Below, in pieces: positions 9,272 to 16,931 of a stretch of DNA of 42,386 nt. Source of the DNA: Eubacteriales bacterium (GTDB taxonomy: Bacteria; Bacillota; Clostridia; Lachnospirales; Lachnospiraceae); NCBI GenBank assembly GCA_030527665.1, contig JAUNAK010000013.1, positions 1-42,386 on the forward strand. Reading direction: 5' to 3'. Position numbers and translations under genes: made by a program. The number at the start of each line of letters is the position of its first letter. Positions within the stretch are counted from its first letter, which is position 1. The notes under the pieces were generated by a model. That model was given only the letters and a program-made list of their open reading frames with translations. It was not told where the DNA came from and did not search any database.

Positions 9272-9297
9272 AACCCATGTTCCTACAAAAAAAGTCC
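9256..9297. repeat. 19-bp inverted repeat overlapping the T-box terminator U-tract
   Basis: GGACTTTTTTTGTAGGAAC (9256-9274), loop CCAT, then the exact reverse complement (9279-9297). The right arm includes the run of seven A (9287-9293) that is the U-tract of the T-box terminator on the minus strand. In RNA the U-tract could therefore pair with a downstream A-tract, which may alter how the terminator works. Confidence 0.85.
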
Positions 9298-9548
9298 CAT
9301 ATCAGCCTAAACTGATATGGGACGAGTAATCATAGTCATAACCCGCGGTACCACCCACGTTCGAAAAAAGCCGCGCTTCTTCCGCTCTTCTATATGCCTT
9401 AATGCGGCATGAACATCCGCTTACCGCGCAGAACGCTTTTCACGGAATACTCCCATGCTGAAATTCACCGACCGGACGTTTGTGTTCTCGCACCGAACGA
9501 ACACTCTCTTGGAACCTTTCCGACAGGCTACTTACACATGTTCACAGT
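9287..9548 (-). promoter_or_regulatory. Phe-specific T-box riboswitch leader upstream of pheST
   Basis: Minus-strand reading. The T-box consensus GGGTGGTACCGCG lies at 9356-9344. A stem I region with the typical AGAGAGTG motif (within 9500-9515) lies upstream. The specifier loop GGTGAATTTCAGC (9469-9457) contains TTC (9462-9460), a Phe codon, which matches the downstream gene. The intrinsic terminator is GTCCCATATCAG with its complement (12-bp stem, 9294-9323) followed by seven T (9293-9287). Uncharged tRNA-Phe is expected to stabilise the antiterminator and allow pheST transcription. The leader begins near 9548 according to the promoter at 9555-9584. Confidence 0.95.
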
Positions 9549-9554
9549 GCAACT

Positions 9555-9584
9555 ATTTTAACGCAGGCATCCTGCAGCTGTCAA
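9555..9584 (-). promoter_or_regulatory. Sigma-A type promoter of the T-box-pheST transcript
   Basis: On the minus strand TTGACA (9584-9579), 18-bp spacer, TAAAAT (9560-9555). A perfect -35 box and good -10 box sit just before the T-box stem I, about 40 bp after the moaB stop codon. Confidence 0.85.
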
Positions 9585-9621
9585 CCGGGAGTTTCCTTAT
9601 TTTCTGCAATTGGGAATTTCC

Positions 9622-10116
9622 TTATTTCCCGCAATCGGCAGAACCTTCACTGTACAGGATCTCCAGTCCGTGTGCGATCGGATCGATCACTGCCAGAATA
9701 TTCTCCGCAGATGCCTTCCTGCTTCCCGGCAGGTTTATGATCAGACTTCTGCCCCGGATGCCCGCTGTCGCTCTGGACAGACAGCCCTTCGGTGTGATCT
9801 GCATGGATGCAGCCCGCATTGCCTCCGGAATTCCCGGCGTCGGACGCTCAACGATCTCCATCGTTGCTTCCGGTGTAATATCTCGCGGTGAAAAACCGGT
9901 TCCTCCGGTAGTAAGCACCAATGCAATATGTTTTTCATCCGTACAGGTCAGCAATGCTTTCTGTATCATCTCCCGTTCATCGGGAACGATCTCCGTATGT
10001 ACAACTTTATAGCCGTTCTCGCCGAGGATCCTGCACAGATTCGGTCCGCTCGTATCCTCTCTCTCTCCTCGATATCCTTTATCACTTACGGTAATAACCG
10101 CCGCCGTAAAATCCAT
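9622..10116 (-). CDS. moaB: Molybdopterin adenylyltransferase-like protein, MoaB/Mog family
   Basis: 164 residues starting at ATG 10116 (MDFTAAVITVSDKGYRGERE), chosen because AGAAGGAG lies seven bases upstream; an upstream GTG start lacks such a site. The MoCF fold shows TVSDKG near the N-terminus and the molybdopterin-binding loop TTGGTGFSPRDITPEAT. PGIPEAMRAAS and SRATAGIRGRSLIINLPGS are the conserved C-terminal parts. Family members activate molybdopterin by adenylylation (Mog) or are MoaB homologues of that type. It follows moaC by 64 bp and moaA lies upstream of that, so the three probably form a molybdenum-cofactor operon. No moeA, moaD/E or molybdenum transporter is in the window. Confidence 0.92.
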   Translation of the reverse strand: MDFTAAVITVSDKGYRGEREDTSGPNLCRILGENGYKVVHTEIVPDEREMIQKALLTCTDEKHIALVLTTGGTGFSPRDITPEATMEIVERPTPGIPEAMRAASMQITPKGCLSRATAGIRGRSLIINLPGSRKASAENILAVIDPIAHGLEILYSEGSADCGK

Positions 10117-10180
10117 ACTCTCTCTCCTTCTGTTTTCCACCTGATCCGGGAATCACATCCTCCCGTATGTATAGCTGCCT

Positions 10181-10657
10181 CTATTCCCTGTTAAAATCCC
10201 CATGTACACCGCCGCTTTTATGCAGCAGACGGATATCCGCAATGACCATATCCTTCTGTACGGCTTTGCACATATCATAGACAGTCAGACATGCCGTAGA
10301 AACAGCTGTCAATGCTTCCATTTCCACACCGGTTTTTCCGTCACAGGAAACTTCCGCAACTACTTCTACCGACTGCCGTTCTTCATCCAGTGTAAGTTTC
10401 ATATCAATACCGTGAATGGCTACCGGATGACACATGGGAATCATTTCGGAAGTCTTTTTTGCCCCCATGATTCCTGCGATCTGTGCGACGGTAAGAACAT
10501 CGCCTTTTTTCATTCCGCCGCTTTTGATCAGCGAAAAAGTCTCCGCATTGACCAGAACACGGCCTGCGGCAACTGCCCTGCGTTCTGAAACAGGCTTCTC
10601 GCCAACATTCACCATTTTGGCTCTGCCCTGCTCATTAAAATGCGTAAAATCACTCAT
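10181..10657 (-). CDS. moaC: Cyclic pyranopterin monophosphate synthase
   Basis: 158 residues, normal length. MoaC converts the MoaA product, 3',8-cyclo-7,8-dihydro-GTP, into cyclic pyranopterin monophosphate. The conserved blocks are AAGRVLVNAETF, KKGDVLTVAQIAGIMGAKKT, EMIPMCHPVAIHGIDM and GVEMEALTAVSTACLTVYDM, followed by CKAVQKDM with the catalytic Lys region near the C-terminus. It starts six bases after the moaA stop codon, so translation is likely coupled. Cytoplasmic. Confidence 0.97.
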   Translation of the reverse strand: MSDFTHFNEQGRAKMVNVGEKPVSERRAVAAGRVLVNAETFSLIKSGGMKKGDVLTVAQIAGIMGAKKTSEMIPMCHPVAIHGIDMKLTLDEERQSVEVVAEVSCDGKTGVEMEALTAVSTACLTVYDMCKAVQKDMVIADIRLLHKSGGVHGDFNRE

Positions 10658-10663
10658 TATTCT

Positions 10664-11617
10664 CTATCCTCCGATCTGATTCATCCAGCGTCCGGCTTCG
10701 GATCGGTTATGTGCATCCAGAACTCCATGCCACTGCGGCTTATGAAAAACAGCGAGTTCCATTACCTGCTTCATTCCCGCCAGATCCATTCCCTTCAGGC
10801 TGTACTCTTCAGAAGAATGCAGACAGGGTTTGATCTTTCCGTCTGCTGTCAGACGTATACGATTGCAGGATGAACAGAAATGTGCACTGATGGGACTGAT
10901 CAGTCCGATGTTTCCCTTTGCCCCCGGGAGCCGATACAGTTTTGCCACACCGCCGTCCTGCTTCGCTTTTTCCAGCTCCGGAAGCTCCTGCAGAACACAT
11001 TCGGAAAAAATAAATGCTTTCTCGTCAAAATCGCCGCTGTCATACATCGGCATCAGTTCAATAAACCGTACATCGACCGGATATTTCAGAGTCAGCTCTG
11101 CCAATGGCCGTATCTCATCATCGTTGAATCCGCCGATCAGAACCACGTTGATCTTGATCTTATCAAATCCGGCAGACAGGGCAGCCTCCAGTCCGTCAAA
11201 GAACTGCTGCAGGTCCCCTCTTCTTGTGATAAATGCATACCGCTCCGCATCCAGCGTATCCAGTGAAAGATTCAGTCGGGTGACCCCTGCCGCACGTAGT
11301 TCTTCCGCCATATCCGGAAGCAGGATTCCGTTGGTAGTCATGCAGACTTCTTCAATTCCTTCCACCGAAGCTATATTTCTGCAGATCGATACAATATTTC
11401 TTTTAACAAGCGGCTCTCCTCCTGTGATCCGTATCTTCCGGATTCCGAGCCCGGCCGCAGCCTTTACGGCTGTTACGATTTCTTCCGCTGACATCATTTC
11501 CTGATGTGTCTTTTTACAGACGCCTTCTTCTCCCATGCAGTATCTGCAGCGAAGATTGCAGAGATCTGTTACGGAGATCCGCATATAATCGATAGTTCTT
11601 CCGCAGTTATCAATCAT
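10664..11617 (-). CDS. moaA: GTP 3',8-cyclase (radical SAM)
   Basis: 317 residues, slightly shorter than the usual 325-340. It catalyses the first step of molybdopterin synthesis from GTP. The radical-SAM cluster ligands are Cys20, Cys24 and Cys27 in CNLRCRYC. ITGGEPLVKRN is the SAM-binding GGEP motif. The second 4Fe-4S cluster ligands are in HFCSSCNRIRL and KPCLHS near the C-terminus. The protein ends in Gly-Gly, the dipeptide that MoaA needs for activity. The ribosome binding site before ATG 11617 is weak (AGCGG). It heads moaA-moaC-moaB. About 290 bp to the next gene contain a terminator and no recognised Moco riboswitch. Confidence 0.96.
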   Translation of the reverse strand: MIDNCGRTIDYMRISVTDLCNLRCRYCMGEEGVCKKTHQEMMSAEEIVTAVKAAAGLGIRKIRITGGEPLVKRNIVSICRNIASVEGIEEVCMTTNGILLPDMAEELRAAGVTRLNLSLDTLDAERYAFITRRGDLQQFFDGLEAALSAGFDKIKINVVLIGGFNDDEIRPLAELTLKYPVDVRFIELMPMYDSGDFDEKAFIFSECVLQELPELEKAKQDGGVAKLYRLPGAKGNIGLISPISAHFCSSCNRIRLTADGKIKPCLHSSEEYSLKGMDLAGMKQVMELAVFHKPQWHGVLDAHNRSEAGRWMNQIGG

Positions 11618-11750
11618 AATTCCGCTCTGTCCCTATAAAAATGCTGTATTATTCCGACAACAATGGACGATTTACCCATTGTTTCCTGAATAATCTGTTT
11701 TCGTTCTACAATTAAGTATACATAGTTTATTCCCATTTGTACACTCAGAA

Positions 11751-11785
11751 AAAAGCCCGGGACAACGTCCATGTCCCGGGCTTTT
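11751..11785. terminator. Bidirectional terminator, 14-bp stem
   Basis: AAAAGCCCGGGACA, seven-base loop, TGTCCCGGGCTTTT. T-runs follow on both strands. On the minus strand it ends the transcript of the acidic protein gene (11910-12524) before moaA. Confidence 0.9.
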
Positions 11786-11909
11786 CTATATGACAGCTGC
11801 GCTTTATTTCTGCTTAATTTCTGCCTTAATTCTGCAGTACTCACACAGCTTCACTTCTTCATACAGCATATAAAAAGCGGTTCTGTTATTCAGCCGTTTT
11901 CGCTTCTGC

Positions 11910-12524
11910 TTATTCTGCAGGAGTTTCCTCCGGCTCACTCTCTGCTGCCGCTTCCTCTGCCTCTGCAGTCTCTTTTACCGGTTCTTCTGCAGCGGCTTCT
12001 TTCATTGGCGGTGCAGCGGCTTCCTCTGCAGCTTCTTCTACTTGTGCCTCTGCTTCTTCCTCTGCAGCTTCTTCTACCGGTACCTCTGCTTCTTCCTCTG
12101 CAGGTGCCGCTTCCGAAGCTTCTTCTGTCTCAGCAGCCTCTTCTGCTTCCGCTGCCTTTGCCCGCTCTTCAGCTGCAGCCGCCTTTGCTGCTTCCTTCTC
12201 AGCGATCTGCTTCTCAATGTCTGCAAGTTTATCACGATTCGGCTGCATTGCTTCCAGAATATCTGAAACATCCAGAATCACATCGCCTTCCTCCGCTTCC
12301 ATATGTGCGACAAACCGCTTTCCGATCTGTGCATAGGACTCCTGCAGTTTCAGCTCAACTACGGATTTCTGGATCTTCAGGTTTGCAATTTCTCCCTGCT
12401 CCACAGTTGTTGCGAGAAGAGCTCCGCCAACAGCTTTTGCATTTCCGCCGATACTTTTTGCAGATTCTGCAACGGTTCCACTAACTTCCTTAACGGTATT
12501 CAGTACTGTTTCTACTACTCCCAT
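11910..12524 (-). CDS. Acidic Glu/Ala-rich protein, function unknown
   Basis: 204 residues from ATG 12524 (MGVVETVLNTVKEVSGTVAE). GGAGG lies eight bases upstream, so this start is preferred over one five codons earlier. Residues 1-110 look like an amphipathic helical domain (VEQGEIANLKIQKSVVELKL, AQIGKRFVAHMEAEEGD). The rest is a charged helix, then a very acidic low-complexity tail built of Glu, Ala and Val. The tail contains a 12-residue repeat (PVEEAAEEEAEA-like), visible in DNA as 36-bp repeats. There is no signal peptide or membrane segment. I do not recognise the family. The shape is loosely phasin-like or scaffold-like, but that is only a guess. It is divergent from an AraC regulator. 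Confidence 0.7.
   Translation of the reverse strand: MGVVETVLNTVKEVSGTVAESAKSIGGNAKAVGGALLATTVEQGEIANLKIQKSVVELKLQESYAQIGKRFVAHMEAEEGDVILDVSDILEAMQPNRDKLADIEKQIAEKEAAKAAAAEERAKAAEAEEAAETEEASEAAPAEEEAEVPVEEAAEEEAEAQVEEAAEEAAAPPMKEAAAEEPVKETAEAEEAAAESEPEETPAE
12021..12102. repeat. 36-bp tandem repeat inside the acidic protein gene
   Basis: Units start at 12021, 12057 and 12093, each beginning TTCCTCTGCAG. The first two differ only at a few bases near their middle and the third is partial. They encode a 12-residue Glu/Ala-rich repeat and keep the reading frame. Confidence 0.8.
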
Positions 12525-12562
12525 GATTCCAGCCTCCATTTTTTATTATTTGGTCAGTTCAT

Positions 12563-12623
12563 TCAGTCAGAAAACCTCCATCTTCTGAATTTGACTGACA
12601 ATTTATAAACACAGTATATACTG
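12563..12623. promoter_or_regulatory. Candidate operator sites between divergent acidic-protein and AraC genes
   Basis: TCAGTCA (12563-12569) and TGACTGA (12592-12598) are inverted repeats, and CAGTATATACTG (12612-12623) is a perfect 12-bp palindrome. They lie between the two divergent start codons (12524 and 12707). TTGACT (12591-12596) with TATATA 18 bp downstream could be the plus-strand promoter of the AraC gene. All of this is inference from sequence shape. Confidence 0.35.
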
Positions 12624-12706
12624 ATTCCCTCGTAAAAAACAGTAAATATATGATAAAATATCTGAAAAGATTGAAAACGTGTACAATAACCATCTAAGGA
12701 GAGCCC

Positions 12707-13594
12707 ATGTTTACGGACAGTGTCTACTGGAACAATGTTGTTCTGGATTTTGAAGATAAATCACATCCTCTGTTTGTCTGCAGTGCAGGCATTTTTCGCC
12801 TGATCAGCTGCCCGAAGCTGACGACCTATCGTCCGGATGGACGGCTGGATTATCAGCTTTTGTATATTGCATCCGGAACGGCACATTTTTTCTTCGATGG
12901 AAAAGAGCAGATCATAAATGCCGGAAATGTGGTTCTGTACAATCCCCACGAACCGCAGCAGTACTTCTATTACGGTGTCGACCAGACGGAGGTATACTGG
13001 GTACACTTTACCGGTTCGGATGTAAAGCTGCTGCTGCGCCGCTACCATCTGTCTGCCCATGAGCATGTCTTTCACGTCGGCATATCTCCGGACATTACCT
13101 CCCTTTTCCATACCTTTATGGAAGAGCTTCGAGATGAACGTCCTCATCATGAGGATGCTCTCTCACATTATCTGCAGCTTCTGCTGATCAAAATCGGCCG
13201 TCTGCAGGAGACAAAACCGCATATGGGAAGCGGCTCCCGTATCGATACCATCGAACACGCCGTTTCCTACTTCCGGAAACATTACACGGAGAACATTCAG
13301 ATCGAAGAACATGCAGAAAAATGCGGCATGAGCACCAGCTGGTTTATTCGAAACTTCAAGGACTACACCGGTTCGACACCGATGCAGTACATTCTGCTGC
13401 TTCGCATCTCTAAAGCGCAGACGCTTCTGGAATCCACCGCATACAATATCACAGAGATCGCCGATCAGGTCGGTTATGACAATCCGCTCTACTTCAGCCG
13501 TCTGTTCCGTAAGCAATGCGGCGTATCACCAAAAGAATTCCGGAAACAGCTGAAAAACAGCCGCTCCGGAATCCGTGATTTTGATGCCTTATAA
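12707..13594 (+). CDS. AraC-family transcriptional regulator
   Basis: 295 residues. An N-terminal cupin-type ligand domain (about 20-160) carries LLYIASGTAHFFFDGKEQII and LYNPHEPQQYFYYG. The C-terminal AraC/XylS DNA-binding domain has two helix-turn-helix units: IEEHAEKCGMSTSWFIRNF and ITEIADQVGYDNPLYFSRLF, ending GVSPKEFRKQL. Such proteins usually sense a sugar and activate sugar-use genes. ATG 12707 is preceded by AAGGAG. It is convergent with galT (stop at 13684), so galactose genes are possible targets, but the inducer and targets cannot be read from sequence. The last residues after the HTH are a short unconserved tail. Confidence 0.93.
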   Translation: MFTDSVYWNNVVLDFEDKSHPLFVCSAGIFRLISCPKLTTYRPDGRLDYQLLYIASGTAHFFFDGKEQIINAGNVVLYNPHEPQQYFYYGVDQTEVYWVHFTGSDVKLLLRRYHLSAHEHVFHVGISPDITSLFHTFMEELRDERPHHEDALSHYLQLLLIKIGRLQETKPHMGSGSRIDTIEHAVSYFRKHYTENIQIEEHAEKCGMSTSWFIRNFKDYTGSTPMQYILLLRISKAQTLLESTAYNITEIADQVGYDNPLYFSRLFRKQCGVSPKEFRKQLKNSRSGIRDFDAL

Positions 13595-13683
13595 AGTTTC
13601 TATCTTTTATATCTGCCTTTACCGTATTCTCTGAAATGCAGACGCATTCATACTACTGCAAAAATAATCTATTATTCTGCTTC

Positions 13684-15195
13684 TTACAGGCTGTCTGTAA
13701 AGCGGTCGAAGGCTTTTCTTCCTTCTTCAGTGCATTTGTATACGCCGGCATCTTCCAGCACTTTTACAAATACTTTTCCGATCTCCTCTTCAAGAATCGT
13801 CCGGACATTCTCACTGTTGAGTTCCGGATGATTCTTTTTCACATCTTCTGCCCATGTACGATGGATCGCAAGCTCCGGATAGGTATCCAGCGGCTTCTGC
13901 TCAACCAGACATTCTGCAAGCAGATCCATTTCTTTATTCAGTCGTGCAGGCAGAACAGCCAGACCCATGACCTCGATCAGACCGATATTTTCCTTCTTGA
14001 TATGGTGATACTCCGCATGCGGATGATACAGTCCCAGCGGACACTCTTCCGTTGTGATATTGTTCCGAAGTGTCAGATCCAGTTCGAACAGATCGCCGCG
14101 TTTTCTGGCGATCGGTGTGATCGTGTTATGCGGTTCTCCGTCTGTCTCCGCAAAAACATATGCATCCTCGTCGGTATATCCTCTCCATGCTTTCAGAATG
14201 TGCTCTGCCAGATCGATCAGACGATGATAGTCCGGTGCACTGATTCGGATAACCGAAAGCGGCCAGTGAACGATTCCTGCTTTTACATCCTCATAGCCGG
14301 GAACGGTAAATTCCTTTTCCAGCTCTGCCCGTTCCATGGCAAACTCATAATGACCGCCCTGGAAATGATCATGTGTCAGAATCGATCCGCCGACGATCGG
14401 AAGATCCGCGTTGGATCCAAGGAAATAATGCGGGAACTGTTCTACAAAGGAAAACAGCTTCTCAAAAGCAGCTCTGTCGATTTTCATCGGCACATGCTCA
14501 CCGTTGAATACGATGCAGTGCTCGTTGTAATACACATACGGAGAATACTGGAAGCCCCAGTCTCTTCCGGCAACGGTGATCGGAATGATCCGATGATTCT
14601 GTCTGGCCGGATGGTTGACTCTTCCTGCATAACCTTCATTCTCCATACAGAGCTGACATTTGGGATATGCGGTCTGCTTCACCGTTCTTGCAGCAGCGAT
14701 CGCCTTGGGATCCTTCTCCGGCTTGGACAGATTGATCGTAATATCGATTTCACCGTAGGCACTGTCCACCTTCCATCTGCGGTCCTTTACGATACGATCC
14801 CGACGGATATAGTTGGTATTGCAGCTGAAATCATAGAACCAGTCGGTCGCCGCTTCCGGTGACTCGGCATATCTGCACTTGAACTCCGCTGCGATCTCGG
14901 AAGGTTTGCTTACCAGAACGCCCATCAGCTTTGTATCAAACAGATCTCTCTGGGTGATGCCGTCATCCGGAAGCATGCCTTTTTCATATGCTGCCTGCAC
15001 AAGTGTATCCAGAATCTCCGGAAGTGCAGCCGGTTCTTCTTTGATCTTCTGCTCCTCTTCTTCGGTAAGAACAAAGGCATCCTCTCCCATCATCTCCAGA
15101 TAACGATTGATCGTATATCTTCTGTCCATTTCCCGGATCAGTCCGGTCTGTACACCGTATTCGGTCAGTCGTGCAATTGCTTCATAAATATTCAT
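13684..15195 (-). CDS. galT: UDP-glucose-hexose-1-phosphate uridylyltransferase, Firmicutes class II
   Basis: 503 residues from ATG 15195 (MNIYEAIARLTEYGVQTGLI). AAGGAG eight bases upstream decides against an in-frame start ten codons earlier. The length marks the long Firmicutes GalT class rather than the 350-residue enterobacterial one. GGSILTHDHFQGGHYEFAM holds the catalytic His region, and PKCQLCMENEGYAGR and NTITPIARKRGDLFELDLTL are family blocks. The enzyme exchanges galactose 1-phosphate with UDP-glucose in the Leloir pathway. galK lies 187 bp upstream on the same strand. Its leader carries a 74-bp element also found in the galK leader. No galE is in view. Confidence 0.95.
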   Translation of the reverse strand: MNIYEAIARLTEYGVQTGLIREMDRRYTINRYLEMMGEDAFVLTEEEEQKIKEEPAALPEILDTLVQAAYEKGMLPDDGITQRDLFDTKLMGVLVSKPSEIAAEFKCRYAESPEAATDWFYDFSCNTNYIRRDRIVKDRRWKVDSAYGEIDITINLSKPEKDPKAIAAARTVKQTAYPKCQLCMENEGYAGRVNHPARQNHRIIPITVAGRDWGFQYSPYVYYNEHCIVFNGEHVPMKIDRAAFEKLFSFVEQFPHYFLGSNADLPIVGGSILTHDHFQGGHYEFAMERAELEKEFTVPGYEDVKAGIVHWPLSVIRISAPDYHRLIDLAEHILKAWRGYTDEDAYVFAETDGEPHNTITPIARKRGDLFELDLTLRNNITTEECPLGLYHPHAEYHHIKKENIGLIEVMGLAVLPARLNKEMDLLAECLVEQKPLDTYPELAIHRTWAEDVKKNHPELNSENVRTILEEEIGKVFVKVLEDAGVYKCTEEGRKAFDRFTDSL

Positions 15196-15283
15196 AGCCG
15201 TTTCTCCTTGTGTATATCCAGCCATTGTCGGCTTATCTCTGTTTTCTCCTGCGTGCTCTGCTTACTGCTGTTCTTTTTGTATG

Positions 15284-15357
15284 CAAGTCGAGCTCTGCAA
15301 GACCTGGCGCAGGATTCAAGTCAGCTTTCGCTGACATCTACCCATCCGAATCCCTGC
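15284..15357 (-). ncRNA. 74-bp structured repeat, copy 1 (galT leader)
   Basis: Copy 1 matches copy 2 (16707-16780) at 69 of 74 positions in the same orientation. On the minus strand it can fold into an outer stem (GGGATTCGG with TTGAATCCT, using G-U pairs), an internal loop around ATGGGTAGAT, and an inner GTCAGC-GAAA-GCTGAC hairpin with a GNRA loop. It ends 88 nt before the galT start codon. I assign no known RNA family. It could be a dispersed repeat or a cis-acting RNA element. Confidence 0.6.
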
Positions 15358-15382
15358 GGAGCGTTTATCTGCTATTCTGTTT

Positions 15383-16666
15383 TTACAGGACCTTGCAGCC
15401 GCCGATCGGGCGAACCTTCATTACATGACAGGAACCTTCTCCCAGAAGTTTCTCCATTCCTTCCTTGTAAGCTGCAACCGCATCATCCGGAATAAATGCC
15501 TGAATGGTTCCAGCAAAACCGCCTCCATGCACACGATAAGCAGCCTTGTCTCCCAGCAGCTTTTTGGTCATGACCAGAGATACCGCAACACTCATCTCCT
15601 CCGGCTTGTGGCAGGCATATACATTCTGCAGATATTTGTAGGAAGACTGACCGGATTCCATGGCGATAGCCTTGAATGCCTCAAAATCCCCTTTCTGCAG
15701 AGCTGCGACCTCTTCATCCACACGTGCATTCTCATCAAAGAAATGAATGGCACGAAGAACGGCTCTGTCGCCCGCTGCCTTTCGGATCTCCGGAAGTGCC
15801 TGATAGAATGCAGCTTCGTCCACCTCGCGAAGAACCTTCTTGCCGAAATATGCCGCAACCTTGCACATTTCAACCGGAATTGCCGCATAATCATCGGTAA
15901 GATCCGCATGGGATCCCTTGGTATCCACGATGCAGAGAGAATGCTTGAATACACTGAAATCCACATCTACTTTTTTGACCTGCGGTGTCTTCGGATCTGC
16001 AAAATCAATAAAGATCAGACCGCCGACCGAGCAGGCCATCTGATCCATCAGACCGGAGGGCTTGCCGAAATATATATTTTCCGCTTCCTGTCCGATCTGG
16101 GCCAGTGTAACGGCATCCAGTTTTTCTTCGTTGTACAGTCCGGACAGGATATTTCCTACCAGGATCTCAAATGCTGCGGAGGAGGAAAGTCCGGATCCGG
16201 ACAGTACCTGACTGGTAGCATATGCATTAAATCCACCTGCCTGATATCCTCTTTTGCGAAGTCCTGCAGCAATTCCGTGGATCAGGGATCTCGTTGTTCC
16301 GAAGATAGATTCGTCGATCACCGGATCGGCAACCGATGTATCGATACGGTCATAGCCCTCGGATTTGAAATGCACCATCTGATCGTCGGTCGGTGATACG
16401 ACTGCAATAATATCGATGTTGACGGAAGAAGCCAGAACCTTTCCGTGCTGATGATCGGTATGATTTCCGCCGATCTCACTGCGTCCCGGCGCACTATAGA
16501 TCTCTACTTCTGCATTTCCAAAAAGCCCGATATACTCCTGTATAGCTTTTACATAACGTTCCCGCTGCATCTGCAGTACACTTTCGTCGATATAGATCTT
16601 TCTCAACACCTCATCATAAACACCGTTCTGCAGTCCGCTGATGATCTCCTCTGCCTGTCTTCCCAT
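15383..16666 (-). CDS. galK: Galactokinase
   Basis: 427 residues, a little longer than the usual 380-400 because of an N-terminal extension of about 55 residues. It is a GHMP-family kinase that phosphorylates galactose at C1. The galactokinase signature APGRSEIGGNHTDHQHG has a Ser-Glu-Ile variant of the usual Arg-Val-Asn-Leu-Ile stretch. The ATP-binding motif is LSGSGLSSSAAFE, DQMACSVGG gives the catalytic base region, and GGGFAGTIQAF is motif 3. ATG 16666 follows GGGAGG. It is upstream of galT. A 74-bp element and a candidate operator lie in its leader. The substrate call rests on family motifs and the galT neighbour. Confidence 0.95.
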   Translation of the reverse strand: MGRQAEEIISGLQNGVYDEVLRKIYIDESVLQMQRERYVKAIQEYIGLFGNAEVEIYSAPGRSEIGGNHTDHQHGKVLASSVNIDIIAVVSPTDDQMVHFKSEGYDRIDTSVADPVIDESIFGTTRSLIHGIAAGLRKRGYQAGGFNAYATSQVLSGSGLSSSAAFEILVGNILSGLYNEEKLDAVTLAQIGQEAENIYFGKPSGLMDQMACSVGGLIFIDFADPKTPQVKKVDVDFSVFKHSLCIVDTKGSHADLTDDYAAIPVEMCKVAAYFGKKVLREVDEAAFYQALPEIRKAAGDRAVLRAIHFFDENARVDEEVAALQKGDFEAFKAIAMESGQSSYKYLQNVYACHKPEEMSVAVSLVMTKKLLGDKAAYRVHGGGFAGTIQAFIPDDAVAAYKEGMEKLLGEGSCHVMKVRPIGGCKVL

Positions 16667-16706
16667 GGTATCCTCCCGTTTGTACTCTGTATTGTTCTCT
16701 AAAGTT

Positions 16707-16780
16707 CAAGTCGAGCTCTGCGAGACCTGGCGCGGGATTCGGGTCAGCTTTCACTGACATCTACCCATCCGAATCCCTGC
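16707..16780 (-). ncRNA. 74-bp structured repeat, copy 2 (galK leader)
   Basis: It begins CAAGTCGAGCTCTGCGAGAC on the plus strand and differs from copy 1 at five positions, all C/T transitions on the minus strand. There, GGGATTCGG pairs perfectly with CCGAATCCC, and GTCAGT-GAAA-GCTGAC forms the inner hairpin with one U-G pair. It ends 40 nt before the galK start. The changes relative to copy 1 swap G-C for G-U pairs in minus-strand RNA but would give A-C mismatches on the other strand. Confidence 0.6.
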
Positions 16781-16860
16781 ACATTCCTGCCGCAAACAAA
16801 TCTGTTCTCGCACAAAACCGACTTATGCTGCGCATGTCTTAAACTCTACCTCTATGATAG

Positions 16861-16897
16861 TATCACAAATAGGGGGAAACTATACCCTATTTGATAC
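16861..16897 (-). promoter_or_regulatory. Candidate operator upstream of galK (inverted repeat)
   Basis: TATCACAAATAGGG and CCCTATTTGATA form an imperfect inverted repeat around GGAAACTATA. The AAATAGGG/CCCTATTT core is exact. It lies about 80 bp before the 74-bp element and about 195 bp before the galK start, so it suits a repressor or activator site for the galKT transcript. No clear -35/-10 pair could be fixed nearby. Confidence 0.5.
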
Positions 16898-16931
16898 AAA
16901 ACATGCACAAAATTGAACTAATATAACTGCA

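Noticed and set aside
9042-9278. Minus-strand open frame of 78 codons covering the pheS leader repeats
   Set aside because: It runs through the direct repeats, five hairpins and the pheS ribosome binding site, has no ribosome binding site of its own and no family resemblance.
11618-11750. Possible molybdenum-cofactor riboswitch before moaA
   Set aside because: The leader is about 130 nt and AT-rich, and no Moco riboswitch motif was seen; only a 6-bp CAATGG/CCATTG hairpin near the start codon.
13636-14862. Plus-strand open frame overlapping galT
   Set aside because: It is antisense to galT, whose motifs are clear, and has no ribosome binding site or family match.
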